Origin: Tuctoria greenei
Lineage: Eukaryota; Streptophyta; Magnoliopsida; Poales; Poaceae
Length of the DNA stretch: 64,000 bases
Reading direction: 5' to 3'
Assembly: GCA_036927565.1 (NCBI GenBank)
Contig: JAYESD010000008.1
Span: 111,274,279-111,338,278 of the forward strand
Positions 8,908 to 18,756 of the stretch are shown piece after piece. Made by a program: the position numbers and the translations under genes. Each line of letters begins with the position of its first letter. Within the stretch, counting starts at the first letter, position 1. The notes beneath the pieces are model-generated. The model was not told the DNA's origin. It did not search any database and saw only the letters and a list, made by a program, of their open reading frames with translations.

Positions 8908-10506
8908 GAAGGAAAATATTAGAAAATCGAGTGCATCTCGTTCTTCTCATGAGCCAGCATTAGAAGATATCGAGGAGTGGGAAGAATACGGTGTCATGTA
9001 TAATAGGCGGACGGTTTTAGTTAAACCAGGAGTTCCAATATACAAGCTTGAGGATGTTCCTCCTAAATTAAGAATGGAAAGCCGTTCATGACATACGTAC
9101 AACTTAGCAAACAACCCGTCCAGCTCAGAAGAATGCATGAGTGGTACATCACTGCCAGCACAAAATATGGTCTTAATTGCGTCACATTTCGTATTCCAAA
9201 AGAAGCATTCTGGAGCACTAGAGTAGATAAACGAGTCATTTTATTTGAAGAGCTGCATTCCCTTTTCCATCGGGGCATGCTCGATATCAACCTGCTGCTC
9301 GTCTGGTGCTTGTAAGTGCTCTAATATTTTGTATTTGCTTTTCTTACTACACGCATACGCATTTCATGAGATTATAACAATTCTGGACTTCTTCAATAGG
9401 ATGCAATACATGGATAATGTAAAGTTGGTGCGCAAGACAGGTAGCCTTGACCCTACTAGGATTGCAAAGTCGCTATTCGACGTCCAGGCGAATCGAGAAT
9501 CAGGACAGTACAAACACATGAAAAAAAAAAGATTTTGAAAAAGTAATTGCAAAACTTAAGAAGGGTAGAAAGATAGAAGTTGCAGCTTACATAGGACATG
9601 CGATGTTTAACTTTGTGAGAGACGGCAATGACCTCGTAATGGCTCCGTACCACTTCGAGTAAGTTCGACACATGACATTGAAATAGCAATTATTGGTAAT
9701 TGTTAACACGCGTGTTTGTATGTTTGTAGTAATCACTACATAATGATCTTCATCAAGCCAACGCAGGGAATGGCAACAGTCTTGGACTCGGCCGATTACC
9801 CACCAGATCGTTACAAAGATTTCCTTTCCATTTTGAAACTGTACGTTTATTCAATAATTTTAATTTACGCACATTTAGAATGTGTTGACAAGTTTTATAT
9901 GAAATTTCTTGTATTACAGCGCTTGGCGGTTTTTCACGCAGAACAGCTTGGTGGTCAGAGACCCCCTAATACGAATGCATTGGACATTAAAACGTATTAT
10001 GCTTGTCTGAAGCAGCCTACTGGGAGTGTCTTATGCGGGTATTATGTATGCGAGCATCTTCGGACCGCCGGCGTATATAGAGTGAGCCGTGAGGATGTAT
10101 GTTATCCTTAATGTCGATACCTTATTTTCTTACTTTTGTGTTTCATTTTCACTGTAACTAGCATAGTTTAATTCTTATATTCTCTGCTGTTCAATATTAC
10201 CAGAAACATTATTTTCAAATTTTGATTCCACCTTCAAAATTCAATTGCTCATAGTACAACTACTCCAAAAATACTAACTAAATTCCTGTATACTCTCACT
10301 TTGATCTATACTTTGAGATTGTTCAAACCAACAAATTCTAAACCTTGTTATGTGTTATATTGCAGCACACGAAGAATTTGAACGAAGAATGGCTGGTTTG
10401 TAGAAGTATTCCTGATGTAGGAGCCGACAGGATTGCTTCTGAACTCTGTCAGTTTATTCGTCGCGAAATTTTGCACAAAAAATGGATGTTCTTTTATGAG
10501 AATTGA
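8908..10506 (+). pseudogene. Ulp1-like cysteine protease gene of the CACTA element
   Basis: Exon pieces read in order: an acidic segment (EEWEEYGVMYNRRTVLVKPG), PVQLRRMHEWYITAS with LLVWCL before a GT donor near 9314, a second exon from about 9401, then NHYIMIFIKPTQGMATVLDSADYPPDRYKDF near 9731-9830 and QPTGSVLCGYYVCEHLR near 10012-10060. A last exon after the acceptor ending at 10365 stops at TGA 10504-10506. The His, Asp and Cys of a Ulp1-type triad are visible (HYI, DSADYP, LCGYYVC). This C48-type fold cleaves SUMO-like conjugates in known members; its role in CACTA elements is unknown. Breaks: a frameshift near 9088, and a frame change at the A-run around 9522-9533. Confidence 0.75.
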
Positions 10507-10694
10507 GCAACAGCTGATGTGCCAGAACTTTGTGACTATGCTAATAGAAACAATTTTTAGTGAAAACTTGTAAACTTTGAGATGAATTGTATCTGTAACT
10601 TGTACATATGTATATTGTTTTAGTGAAATTGACTTCTGTGATGATAATATTGTCTTTTGTTCTGTGATGATATTGTTGTTTTTTGTTCTGTGAT
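10507..10694. other. Spacer between Ulp1-like gene and subterminal repeats
   Basis: AT-rich sequence downstream of the Ulp1 stop, probably its 3' UTR. No other feature is supported. Confidence 0.4.
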
Positions 10695-11572
10695 TATATT
10701 GAATTGACCTGGAAATTAGAAATAACAGCAGTAGTACTGCATAGGTTATACCTTATAATAGGCGGTTATTAACCAACGACTAGGCATGACTGTGAAAAAC
10801 AATTATCACAGGCGGCTTGATACAAGTAAAGAAACATCTGTGATAACCTAATTTTCACAGGCGGTACTGTTATGGTAGAAACCGGCTGCGTTAAAGGGTC
10901 TTCACAGACGGCTGATGTAGGTAAACGTCCGTCTGTGATAACACCATTATCATAGACGGTCAGTTATGCTTCAATACCCGCCTGTGAAGACACATTATCA
11001 TAGGCAGTTAGTTATGCTTCAATACCCGCCTGTGAAGACACATTATCATAGGCGGTTAGTTATGCCTCAATACCCGTCTGTGAAGACACATTATCATAGG
11101 CGGTTAGTTATGCCTCAATACCCGTCTGTGAAATATATTGAATTGACCTGGAAATTAGAAATAATAGCAGCAGTACTGCATAGGTTATACCTTATCACAG
11201 GCGGTTATTAACCAACGACTAGGCATGACTGTGAAAAACAATTATCACAGGTGGCTAGATACAAGTAAAGAAACATATGTGATAACCTAATTTTCACAGG
11301 CGGTACTGTTATGGTAGAAATCGGCTGCGTTAAAGGGTCTTCACAGACGGCTGATGTAGGTAAACGTTCGTCTGTGATAACACCATTATCATAGACGGTC
11401 AGTTATGCTTCAATACCCGCTTGTGAAGACACATTATCATAGGCGGTTAGTTATGCTTCAATACCCGCCTGTGAAGACACATTATCATAGGCAGTTAGTT
11501 ATGCCTCAATACCCGTCTGTGAAGACACATTATCATAGGCAGTTAGTTATGCCTCAATACCCGTCTGTGAAA
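10695..11572. repeat. Direct duplication of ~439 bp in the CACTA subterminal region
   Basis: The block starting TATATTGAATTGACCTGG at about 10695 is repeated from about 11134, with the same order of landmarks (GTACTGCATAGG, GGCATGACTGTG, GGCTGCGTTAAAGGG). The copies differ at scattered positions and in their number of internal 48-bp units. Confidence 0.85.
10966..11130. repeat. 48-bp tandem repeat, first cluster (about 3.5 units)
   Basis: The unit contains TTATGCTTCAATACCCGCC and ACACATTATCATAGGCGG. These are subterminal CACTA motifs; the long ORF through them is a by-product of a 48-bp period without stop codons. Confidence 0.85.
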
Positions 11573-11735
11573 ACACATTATCATAGGCGGTTAGTTATGC
11601 TTCAATATCCGTCTGTGAAGACACATTATCATAGGCGGTTAGTTATGCTTCAATACCCGTCTGTGAAGAAACATTATCATAGGCGGTTAGTTATGCTTCA
11701 ATACCCGTTTGTGATAAGACATTTATCACAGGCGG
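11405..11735. repeat. 48-bp tandem repeat, second cluster (about 7 units)
   Basis: The same unit as at 10966, expanded to about seven copies in the second half of the duplication. It then grades into less regular CAGGCGG / CCGCCTGTGA subterminal repeats up to the terminus. Confidence 0.85.
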
Positions 11736-11981
11736 TTATATATGCTACACGACCCGTCTGTGACAAAGTATCATCACAGGCGGCTAGCCTAAGTAAAGAA
11801 CCATCTATGATAATGTGTCTTCATAGGAGGCTAGCCTAAGTAAAGAACCGCCTATGATAATATGTCTTCACAGGCGGTATCACTTCTCTGCCTGTGAAAT
11901 TGTGGATTATCACAGAATCTTCATTTCAGGCGGTTTTAAAAGCCGTTTGTGATAATAGGTTTGGAGCCGCCTGTGATGAGG

Positions 11982-11996
11982 CTTATTGTAGCAGTG
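11982..11996 (-). repeat. CACTA 3' terminal inverted repeat
   Basis: CTTATTGTAGCAGTG; read outward-in on the minus strand it starts CACTGCTACAATAAG. The next bases, TGA (11997-11999), would be the 3-bp target duplication, but the left end is not in the window to confirm it. Confidence 0.8.
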
Positions 11997-13504
11997 TGAA
12001 TAGGCTTTGAAAATTTCCTGCACACTTAATCAAATTGTCAAATACTTGATAGACCGGACTTGTCCGGTTGGAGATGCGGACTAGTCCGATGTGCTAAATG
12101 TGTGTCGAGTTGATTAAGTGTTGATTCAGGAATTAAACTTTATAGCAGTGGAAATTTGAACAACTGATGAGATCACTTGAATTATCAGTCAATATTGTGA
12201 AGTTACGTGTGACAAGCAACTGAATTCAAGTTAGAAGATTGATCAATTATGTGCCCTAACTAATGAAGATGCAAAAACAAAGAAGCATGTGGGACACGAA
12301 TTTTTAGCGTGGTTCGATCCCACCACAGAGATCTACCTCCTCATTGAGGAATCCCACATAGAGTCAGGTGTGTTCAAACCCTTTCAGTTATCAAGTGACC
12401 ACACAAGGCCAACTTGATTCCACTATCAAGGATAATCACCAAGTTTATAGGGCAACCTCACACGTTGAGGACTCCCACAAGAATTACAACGAAAATATGA
12501 TCAAATACACTCAAAAAGATTACAAGTGAAAGCACGAGTGTGAAGATATCAAACCCCAAGAGCTCAACGAAGCGTAGACAATGATCTCCTGACCCCAAAT
12601 TTGAATACTCAATTGATTTTTCACCTTTGAGGACTTTATATTTGTGGGGAGATGTGTTTTTGTGCTTTTGGGACAGGTGGCGGCGCTAGAGTTTCTGAGT
12701 TTGACAGTAGGAATCAAAATTTGTGATTGTGGGGTTATGGATCTCCTATTTATAGGGTTTTCAAAAAAGTTACCGTTAGGGATCCCGACTACTGGACTAG
12801 TCCGCCCTAGGGTCCGAACTTGTCCGGTGGGTACACTAGAAACCCTAATTGTGCATGGTATGCCGGAGTAGTTCGGTAGGTGTCCAGGCTTGTCCTGCCC
12901 TGAGAAATTGAACTCCAGAGAGTTAAACAGACTAGTCTGGTCCATGAACGGACTTGTCCGGTGCTACGTGTTATAAAACATCAGAGAGTTCAACGGACTA
13001 GTTCGGTCCTATAGACGGACTTGTTCGGAGTGTAGTGTAATGGGTTTAGACTTGAACGGACTAGTCCGGTAAATTATCAGACTAGTACGGTGCACTGTGA
13101 AATGTGGTTCAACAAAGTTTATCGGACTAGTCTGGTAAATGGTCAGACTAGTCCGGCGCAAAGTGTATTTGGACAACAGAGAGTTGAACGGACTAGTCCG
13201 GTCCATGAACGGACTAGTTCGGTACTCAGTGACTTTTTAGGTTAATTTTAAGCCCTTACCCCTATGCAAAGACTTGAGCTCTTGGGATGCATCTCTCACA
13301 CACATCTTATACATTTAAATCTACTTTGCGCTTCAGTCATCAGTTGGGCTTTTCTCTTTTTCTACACCACTTCATTTTTCACTTTTTGAGTCCACGAAAC
13401 TATCTCATTTGAATTGACTAGCAGTCATTTCAACAAGTTCATTAGGATCTCATTTGTTTGTCATCAATCGTCCAAAACCCACAAGGGATTGCCTAGCACT
13501 TTCA
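11997..13504 (-). repeat. S1: Sirevirus-like Copia LTR
   Basis: It is related to the D LTR (55417-56936): both share GTGAATAGGCTTT near one end and ACCCACAA-GGAT-GC-CACTTTCA at the other. It lacks about the first 22 bp of the D version, where the CACTA is inserted. A TATAAATA box (minus) lies at 12747-12754. About fifteen palindromes of the type CGGACTAGTCCG fill the U3 from about 12787 to 13216. At 13504 it abuts the gag of B', so S1 inserted there. Its interior or second LTR is not in the window, and it could also be a solo LTR. Confidence 0.75.
12747..12754 (-). promoter_or_regulatory. S1 LTR TATA box
   Basis: Minus-strand TATAAATA, at the equivalent place to 56158-56165 in the D LTR. The palindrome cluster begins about 33 bases upstream in transcription direction. 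Confidence 0.6.
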
Positions 13505-14794
13505 TATAAAAGCTCACATGAGGAACAATAATCATCACCAGGAATCAAAGATTTCAAATGATTAATTTCAGATTCTAGTTATTCTAACAGAATTGTTACT
13601 AAGGTTTTTGTCCTTTTTCTTAAGTATTACAGTGGCACCGGAAATAGCATCACACATTTCTTCGCAAGTGGGACATACCTCTTCATCTCGATGTTGTGTT
13701 CTGCTTCCTCCATACTTGATCTTGAGTTGCCTGCCATGAAATACATAGTTGCCAAATTATCTTCATCCTCATCACTTTTGGAGTCCACATCGCTCAAGTT
13801 GTTGTTCAATAGAGCGGAGAGGATATGGTCCACTATTTGGCGTTTTGTGAAAGTCTTCTTTTTCTTCTTATCATTTGCAGATGAGTGCTTAGTCCTTGTT
13901 TGCTTTTCATCAAGGGAAGTAGGACCTAAAAGATTAGGGGAATCCGTATAAAAATGTCCTATCTTACCACATTCGAAGCATCATTGAGAACCGACACTTC
14001 CTCTCCTTCTAGTTCTCACATTTTGAAATGCTTTTGAGAACTGAGTAGCGAGAAGTGCTAGCTCCTCCTCTTGAAACTCTTCAATCTATTCAAGGGTTAG
14101 AGAGGACAACAAATCAAGTGTACCACATGATGAATATTGACTATACCTAGGAATATCACGTTGTGAAACAAGTGCAAGAGACTTGTCGTGGTTCTCACGT
14201 GATATTATATCAATTTCATGAGTTTTTAACTTCGAATATAGCACATCTAATATAAGTGTACTCATGACAGTAGATTCACAAATAGATGTAAATTTCATCT
14301 CCCAATGACATGTCTAATTCACTTAGTAATTGCCTAGCATTCTCAACATCTGAAAAATTAACATTGACGATATGCAAGTTGCTGAGAATTTTATTAAAGC
14401 GAGCAAATAAATCATCGATGGACTCACCTGGTTGCATCTCTAAGCACATATATTCTTTCTTGAACATATCTTTCCTTACCTCCTTGATCGTGTTGGATCC
14501 TTTGTAGTAGTCACAAAGTGCCTTCCACACATCGTACTCTGATTGGAGGTGTGCAACACGATCTAAGTCGCTTTGAGTCAATCCTTGTATGATCAAGTTG
14601 CGAGCCATGTTATTGTTGTCGACATATCTCATGTTTGTAGCCATGACTTGATTGTTTGAAGGCACGTCATAAGGCTTGTACACCTTTTTCCATATTGCAA
14701 AACCTTGCGCCTTGATGAAAACCTCCATATGTGCCTTCCAAACCTGAAAATCAATGCCACTAAACACATAAGGTTTTGCGGAGTATTTCTCCAT
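13505..14794 (-). pseudogene. B' gag (Ty1/Copia), broken
   Basis: The start ATG at 14792-14794 opens MEKYSAKPYVFSGIDFQVW, followed by a UBN2-type Copia Gag domain (NLIIQGLTQSDLDRVAHLQ, YDVWKALCDYYKGSNTIKEV, EYMCLEMQPGESIDDLFARF). After a stop near 14276 the reading continues in other frames with KLKTHEIDIISRENHDKS, a zinc knuckle remnant (CFECGKIGHF) and FTKRQIVDHIL. It is cut at 13505 by the S1 LTR, so pol is outside the window. It is a close relative of the B gag (39625-40959 with 47982-48050). Confidence 0.85.
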
Positions 14795-14839
14795 GATGAT
14801 TAGTTAAAAACACGTGCAAATCACAAATATTAGAGCACC

Positions 14840-14856
14840 ATGGCTCTGATACAAAT
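14840..14856 (-). other. B' primer binding site
   Basis: Minus strand beside the LTR reads TTTGTATCAGAGCC, a one-base variant of the TGGTATCAGAGC word complementary to initiator tRNA-Met. The B copy at 48095-48110 keeps the standard form. Confidence 0.7.
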
Positions 14857-16519
14857 TGTAGGATCGAAGAACGTGAAAGCTACCAGAGGTGGGCTGGATG
14901 GTATATTACAACTTTTTAAGCCGAAACAATGAAAAATCCCTCGGTGGAAAATCAATCTGTTAAGAAATCATGTGTGCAACTGATCTAAACATGTTAAACC
15001 AAGAAAAGTAGTAGATATTATATAGAATCACTTCACCAAGACACGACAACTAGAATCATGGGAAACCGTCGAGAAAAACTCAAGTTATGATCGAAAGATC
15101 AAACAAAGTTCAATCTGTTCTACCCGAGTAAAACAGATCTGCAACACTGCAAAGAAACTCGTGTAGATCAGAAACAACAAATCCAATCATGGTGAAATTT
15201 TCACATATGATATATAATCAAGTTATGAAGACAACCTAAAAAGAATCACATCAATTTGATCTGTAAAACTTGAGTTTTGATAAAAACAGCAAAGCAACAT
15301 AGTGTTGTGCAGAAACTCGACGAGAAAAACTTGTATCAAACAAGTCAGACGAACAAGGAAAAAAGCTCCTCTAAACTAACAATTTTATTAATCAAAACAC
15401 AAGAGGAACATCCCAAAGTTTTCTTACCATGAGCTCTGGCCTCCCTTGCTTATATAACCAGCCCTAAGGCCAACCCAATCTAAATTAGGACTCTAATCCT
15501 ACTAAGTTTCAACCGAAACTTTCCATAAATGCTCAAGACTTTTCTATATGCAGATAGAAGCAATCTTAAGACATTCAAACAACTTAAAAACATATCCCAC
15601 ATTCCTAATACAACTCAACTTCGTGACCCACATGAAATCTAACCAAAATAAACTCAAAACTATCCATAAACGAACCATAACCACCTCAGCCGCAACCTGA
15701 GGCATAATCCATTCGGTTGGACCTTTCCGACAAATTCTTTACGTCCACTTCTATTCATCATGCCTTGGAATCATATTTCCACGTCCATCCACTCCTTGCA
15801 CACGTGCAAACACCTTCCAACAACGTCCACAATACCTTCATATGCATCGTTCTTGATCCAAACATGTTGCGTGACCTCCCGATCAACTCCACCACAATTC
15901 CTCCTGAACTTGGTTGTTGAAACTCATCTTCTCCCTAAGACTGGTCCAATGGATCCTATCACCATCCATGAACTGACCTCAAGCAATACCTGCACATGAA
16001 CAAACAACCAATTCTTCCAAGCACAAGTCCACGACTTGACTCTCGTTAGTTCGAAAACCACAACTTCTCATGTGAGCACCTCACATAAGCATGTTGCAAA
16101 CATAGCAAGATAATACCAGCCTTAACCACCAAAACACACCAAAAACTTAGCAAATGAATACTAAGCAAACCTTACTATAATCATAAAGCAATTTTGAAAC
16201 ATTGCAAATTAAAAGAAAAACCATTGCAATCTTACAACGGACCTTACCAAAGCTAATCGGACCTTGCGTCTGACCTTACCGAAGCTAACCGGACCTTGCA
16301 CCGGACCTAGCCAAAGCTAACCAGACCTGCACCAGAGCTACCCAAAACAAGTCAGACCTATTGTCAGACCTTATTGGGGCTACCCAAAGCATGCCGGACC
16401 TATTGTCAGACCTTGTTGGAGCTCGGACCTAGAGACAGACCTCGTTAAACAGGGTGTTTTGGCAATATTCAAATCTTTTATCATAATAACCAATGTATTC
16501 AGCACACATAGGTATGACA
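14857..16519 (-). repeat. B' 5' LTR
   Basis: It starts TGTAGGATCGAAGAACG and ends ACACATAGGTATGACA in plus orientation. It aligns along its length by eye with the two B LTRs (32798-34563, 48113-49863), including the shared TTATATAA box at 15450-15457. It is diverged from both. It abuts the S2 gag at 16520. Confidence 0.85.
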
Positions 16520-18409
16520 GAAAGACACTTGATTTGAGAGTGTCAACTTCAAGATTCTTGTGTGTTTTGGTCAAACTCATAAGTTCATCTTGAAGCACAA
16601 CATTGACACTCTTGAGATTCTGTAAGTCTCCTTGCTAGCAAGTTCAATCTCAAGTGCTTTCTTTTTTCTCCATCTCAAGTTCAAGGAGCTTCATGACCTC
16701 AAGGGTTTTTTCCTTTTCAAGAATAAGCAATTCTTCTTGATTGTTGAGAAGCTCTTCCTTATCAAATATTTAATCTGGCAATTTCTTCAATTTAGAAATA
16801 ACAATTTTGTTTAAGCCCTTAAACATGAATTCATTCTCGCTAATACTATCAAAGTCATCATCATCAATAGAATTTAATTGGAAAGTTTAGATTTCAATTT
16901 GGTTTCCCTTCCTTGGACATGAGGCATGTGTGGTTTGAGCTCTTTTCAATCATCCTTGTTTCACAAGAGTGATTTCTTCATTGTTGTCTTCTTGATGGCG
17001 ATGATTGCCACCTCTTCTTCATTTCTGGAGAAGGACTCTTCATTGGAGTCCTACTCCTTGCTGATTTTAGATTGTCCATGGACCTTCTTCTTCTTGAAGA
17101 TCTTCTTCTCTTGTGGTTTCATGTCCTTCTTCATCTTGTTGTCATCTTCCTTGTCATGTGGGCAATTTAAAATGAAGTGCCCGTACTCGCCACAGTTGTA
17201 GCAAGCTCTCTTTGTTCTTGATTTGCTCTTTTCCTTACCCTTGCTCTGATAGTGGTTGCCTCTTCTTCTTTTCATCATCCTCTTGAATCTTTTGATGAAA
17301 AACGCCATCTCCTCATCATCCATGTATGTTCTTTTATCATCGGTTTCCTCATCTTCACTTGTAACTTGCACATCTTTGCCTTTGAAATTTGATTTTGCTT
17401 TGAGAGCTATGTCTTTCTTTCTTGATGAAGTAACCTTTGAAGGTCCTTCACATGTCAAGCTTCCATCTCCATCATCACATGGTTGATGATCTTCCCTAAA
17501 ACCACATCCGAAGCCATCTTGTGAAAGTTGGGGCTCTCGAGGATCAAGGTGCAAAGGGTCACATTATGAGGCATGAACACTCTTATCAACCACTTCATCA
17601 CTTCATGGTACGTCCAGTTCTTGCATCCATATGCCCGACGCTTATTGATGAGGGTCTTGAGCCAGTTGTACATCTCTTATGGTGTCTCGCCATCTTTCAT
17701 AGCAAACCTCCCAAGTTCTCGCTCGATCATCTCAATCTTTGCTTCTCGCATGGATCGGTTGCCCTCATGTACGATCTCAAGAGCATCCCAAATCTCCTTG
17801 GCAAGCTCCAACTCATCTATTTTGTTGAACTCCTCTTAACTCAAGGGTGAGTTGAGCACGGTTGCCGCTTGAGCATTGTGGTGATTGTTGTTCTTGCTCT
17901 AGAGTGAGCTCATCATCATCCTCGGGCATATCTATACCTATGCATACATCATGCCAAAAAATTGGATTGAGGGAGATCAGATGCAACTTCATGTTATGCT
18001 TCCACAAGTATTAGTTCCATTGAAATGAGGTGGTTTTCCCAAGAGAATAGACAAGTAATTAGAATGACAACTTAAGTGCTCATAATTAAAAGGATATCAG
18101 GTGTAGTCGTGTTGACTTCTCCATAGCTTCCTCTCCTTCTCTTCTCGCTTCTTCTCTTGGATTCCTCTTTCTTTTTTCTTGAGGAGCTTCATGAGATGGA
18201 TCACCTCTTCATCTTCATACGCACTTGATACATCAAATGGTGGTGGTGGTTTCTGACTTCCACCCTTCTTGGAAGTAGGATTTGATCCTTGATCTTCCTT
18301 GGGATCAGTTCGGTCGATCATGGTGATGTCATTAAGCATCGTTTCCTTTCGGTGTTGTTCCCAATCAGTCCTCGGGACAAATTTGTATCTCTTGTCCCTT
18401 TACTAAGTT
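16520..18409 (-). pseudogene. S2: Copia gag remnant, minus strand
   Basis: From right to left: an N-terminal basic segment (HLMKLLKKKERGIQEKKREE), DVCIGIDMPEDDDELTLEQE, KTLINKRRAYGCKNWTYHEV, a basic region, and a zinc knuckle CYNCGEYGHFILNCP. Coiled-coil sequence follows toward 16520 (LLNNQEELLILEKEK). This is the Gag layout of Sirevirus-type Copia elements with a long coiled-coil C-terminus. Multiple stops and frame changes interrupt it. It is truncated at 16520 by B' and lies head-to-head with the related S3 gag. The exact N-terminal boundary near 18340-18409 is uncertain. Confidence 0.8.
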
Positions 18410-18698
18410 CATCGCTAGAATCACTTGTTAGGGTTAATATTGCTCACAACTTGTTCATCTCGTTCACATCGTTAATCTTGCAATCCAACTTGTTTGTAGT
18501 ATTCCTAGTTGCTTGAACATGTTCCTAGATTGTTTACATACCATCCGATTAAGCACATTAGAAGAAAACTCATAAAAATCCAACCTTTGCGCATTTACTA
18601 CATCTCACTAGACTAGTCTGGCCCCTGGTTGTTGAGTTCATTTAATTAAGTACTTTTCGGTTTTATTAGCCTATTCACCCCCCTCTAGTCAACTTTCA
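18410..18698 (+). repeat. S3: 3' end of a Sirevirus-like LTR
   Basis: The end TAGCCTATTCACCCCCCTCTAG...TTTCA directly precedes a primer binding site, so this is the 3' end of a 5' LTR on the plus strand. It contains one GACTAGTCTGG palindrome near 18614 and the reverse of the GTGAATAGGC word seen in S1 and D. Only about 290 bp remain; the left limit is approximate. Confidence 0.6.
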
Positions 18699-18700
18699 AT

Positions 18701-18713
18701 TGGTATCAGAGCC
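18701..18713 (+). other. S3 primer binding site
   Basis: TGGTATCAGAGCC, the standard plant Copia PBS complementary to initiator tRNA-Met, two bases after the LTR end. Confidence 0.85.
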
Positions 18714-18756
18714 TAACACTCCACAAAAGACTAATCACCTGGAGAGGAGCTAGGGG

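Larger units (their letters stand above)
8891..11996 (+). mobile_element. CACTA (En/Spm-like) DNA transposon, 3' part
   Basis: The right terminus is the inverted word CTTATTGTAGCAGTG (11982-11996), the complement of a CACTGCTACAA-type CACTA terminus. It is preceded by a long block of subterminal repeats built around CAGGCGG and CGCCTGTGA. Upstream lies a Ulp1-like protease gene, which grass CACTA elements often carry beside their transposase. The left part, including any transposase, is replaced by E1 or lies outside the window. The right side is sealed into the Sirevirus-like LTR S1. Confidence 0.85.

Noticed and set aside
10966..11839. Open frames encoding a 16-residue repeat (MLQYPPVKTHYHRRLV)
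   Set aside because: The 48-bp period is a multiple of three and contains no stop, so the frame is open by construction; the DNA is CACTA subterminal repeat.
18701..18713. tRNA gene
   Set aside because: Only the 13-nt primer-binding match to tRNA-Met is present, next to an LTR end; no cloverleaf.
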